Assembly (NCBI GenBank): GCA_018398805.1
Contig: JAGFBZ010001254.1
Span: 372,001 to 436,000, forward strand
From: Hirundichthys speculiger
Lineage: Eukaryota > Chordata > Actinopteri > Beloniformes > Exocoetidae
Length of the DNA: 64,000 nucleotides
Reading direction: 5' to 3'
Below are positions 62,016 to 64,000 of the stretch, one piece after another. The first letter of the stretch is position 1. Every line of letters begins with the position of its first letter. The translations under genes and the position numbers were made by a program. The notes under the pieces were generated by a model that was not told the origin of the DNA, made no database searches, and saw only the letters and a list, made by a program, of their open reading frames with translations.

Positions 62016-62038
62016 GGGGGGGGGGGGGGGGGGGGGGG
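61952..62038. repeat. T19 then G44-T-G23 homopolymer block
   Basis: Nineteen T, forty-four G, a single T and twenty-three G. Extreme for natural DNA; it may contain sequencing or assembly error. The long Gly/Pro frames across it are artefacts. Confidence 0.95.
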
Positions 62039-62039
62039 C

Positions 62040-63121
62040 CTAATAATGGCTTCCTTCACTTGTATTGAGATCTCCCTGGACTGCTTGACTAGAGCTACTA
62101 ATAGCTCCATAAAAGAGTTGCCAAATATTAACTCAACAATTGATATCAACTCCAGATTCTTCATCCGTTTCATTCTTGAAGTAATGAGGCAATAGACGAC
62201 ACCTGGACCAATAAATGTTTTGTTTTTTTTTTTCCTTCTTTTCATTCAGCTTCTCATGCCCTTTATTATAAAAAAATTGTCAGACAGGAAAGCGGTGCAG
62301 GAAGAGAGGGAGACACACAACGAAACAGCCACAGGCCATGAATCAAACCTGTGACCATTACAGGAGGTTGCAGGTTGTGATCGCAGATGCAGGCTGTGAA
62401 AAGAAGCCCCTGAAATACTGCAGCACATCACAGCAGGCTGTATGCTGGGTAGGCAACTGGGGGGCTGTAACCCCCAAAATGAGCAAATGGCTCCAGCAGA
62501 TTCCAGGAACAACATCTCTGAGGACCCGAGCTTGAAGGAAGCACAACACAGCATCTGTGTGCTTGGCTCTTACAACACACAGATGCATCATCATTCTTTA
62601 TTTAAGAAAACACAAACACTTTGACCACAGATTTTTTATTTTTTCCTCATCTGTCTCAAACTAAAGAAAGGTGTGTGCTGATATGCAGAAACAAAGAGTG
62701 GCCTCAGTGGATTTCATGATGCAGGGTGATGAAGCAGGATAAAAAAAAGAGCTCCTTGAAGGTCCCATCTAAAACTAAACCAGCAGTGATGGAAAAGTAG
62801 AGAGATAGAAATAGCAAAAATGATGAAAACAACCAATAATATCACAATTCACATTTGATTAAAATTCTTACTTTTTAAATACTTAATACCTTTAGAAACT
62901 GAGAACGTGTCACAGATCTGTCAAGTACGTGAGGCAGCTTTCATCAGTGATCCCAATGTAATGACTTGAAAAACATACAGCAACACTTTAGGGAATATTT
63001 CAAACCACTAAAATTCTACTATAAAAACTTCTATGAACACCAGAATGGATGAATCTGCAGCAGAAAATGTTCAGGGGGGGGCTGCAGTGCTTTGCTTTGT
63101 CATTGAAAGACTATGAGTGCT
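62040..63121. other. upstream of pcp4, unassigned
   Basis: No gene or element recognised. Confidence 0.45.
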
Positions 63122-63126
63122 ATAAT

Positions 63127-63533
63127 TGTCATGATTTGTAGCTGTTATAAAGCGAGGACTCAAGGGACTCAAGGAGTTCAAGAAAAAAAGGTTTATTAAA
63201 CAAAATATAAAAATCCAAACTTAACTTAAATCCGAGGAGAAGAGGGAACCCGGGAAGGGAGCCAGGAGACGAGCAGAGAAACAAGCAGGGCTATAAACAC
63301 CAATGTAGATAAATGGACCAGCACAGGCAGGGCGAATGACAAGACTTAAATACACAGAGGGACAAAAGAGAGGCAGGTTGCAGACAATCAGGATAACACA
63401 GGTAAGGAGGAAAATCAGAAAACAACGAAGACAAGACAGACCTTCAAAGTAAAACAGGAAGCACTAAAGACAGGGAGAGACGCCAACTTGACACAAAACA
63501 TAGAAACTGCCATGGTCGACCTAGGCCATGACA
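63127..63533 (-). mobile_element. solo LTR, 407 bp
   Basis: It starts TGTCATGATTTG and ends GGCCATGACA, flanked by the 5-bp duplication ATAAT (63122-63126 and 63534-63538). It is in the opposite orientation to its relative at 37309-37925. On the minus strand an AATAAACC signal (about 63196-63203) lies before a T-rich stretch, as in an LTR R region. No internal retroelement genes remain. Confidence 0.88.
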
Positions 63534-63538
63534 ATAAT

Positions 63539-64000
63539 TACTGTAAGAACCTCGTTCGATGTGATTAGAGTTCATTCATTTAGGCTATCACAAATTTGTA
63601 TATCGCAGTCACATGGGGCTTAACTGTGTAAAAAATGAAGACTTCGGAAAGTGTTCTGCACCTTGTTGCAACTTATATGAACAAAAGGTTTGTGATTTTT
63701 TTAAAACTACAATTCTGCACTATGAGTTTAAAAAAAGCTGTTATGATAACCATCTATTTAAAAAAATTCAAATCATTTGCAGAAATTATTTTAAAAAAAT
63801 GTTAGTTGAAAAGAAATATGACCGCTTATTTGCATTTGGAACATTTATTTGAATTAGACACATCCAGTTTTGTCTTGAGGACACTTGTGTGGACTTGGAG
63901 GCGGCTCACAGTTTCACACTGCACATAATGTGGGCAGCGGGAGCTAATCACAGTCATTCCTCATTGCAGGGGACACATCAACAGATATATGATACACAGT
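63539..64000. other. end of window, unassigned
   Basis: A 79-codon frame at 63613-63852 is rich in F, K and N from AT-rich DNA and shows no family motif. Confidence 0.4.

Noticed and set aside
61940..62245. Open frames rich in proline or glycine
   Set aside because: Translation of the T/G homopolymer block.

Overview
The window looks like vertebrate, and specifically teleost (probably percomorph), nuclear DNA. Coding density is very low. There are GT-AG introns, long homopolymer and microsatellite tracts, and a dense layer of fish-type DNA transposons (hAT, PIF/Harbinger-like, piggyBac, pogo, Tc1), solo LTRs, a LINE fragment and tRNA-derived repeats. Nothing bacterial, phage-like or CRISPR-like is present.

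One host gene can be read. It is pcp4 (Purkinje cell protein 4 / PEP-19), a small calmodulin-binding IQ-motif protein, on the minus strand. It has three coding exons: 9 nt at 56650-56658, 52 nt at 24241-24292 and 131 nt at 10822-10952. Spliced, they give 63 codons plus stop, close to the 62 residues of human PCP4. A TATA box, a CRE-like site and an inverted CCAAT box lie just upstream of exon 1 (56755-56810). A poly(A) signal lies about 560 nt past the stop (10251-10260). The gene therefore spans about 46.5 kb to encode 192 nt, and most of the window is its two introns.

Layout: 1-10230 lies downstream of pcp4 and holds repeats, including a complex rearranged MITE at 7888-9441. Positions 10235-56730 are the gene. 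Intron 2 (10953-24240) carries a LINE broken by a Harbinger-like element and a SINE-like repeat, pogo remnants and most of a MITE. Intron 1 (24293-56649) carries a piggyBac remnant with its own intron, a palindrome cluster, a Harbinger-like MITE running into a 59-bp minisatellite, a solo LTR with a hAT MITE inside it, a THAP-domain fragment beside a long hairpin, two large BED-finger hAT derivatives with nested insertions, and a further MITE. Positions 56830-64000 lie upstream of pcp4 and contain Tc1 and hAT remnants, a T/G homopolymer block and a second solo LTR.

The strongest structural evidence is exact target-site duplications: 8 bp for four hAT elements (three perfect, one 7/8), 5 bp for two solo LTRs, and 3 bp for two MITE copies. 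These fix element boundaries and show the order of nesting. I found no convincing new coding system. The most unusual parts are the inverted-repeat-mediated inversion (7888-9441), the palindrome cluster (30611-30765), the 34-bp hairpin beside the THAP exon (38350-38461) and the hAT-in-hAT nest (46822-48659).
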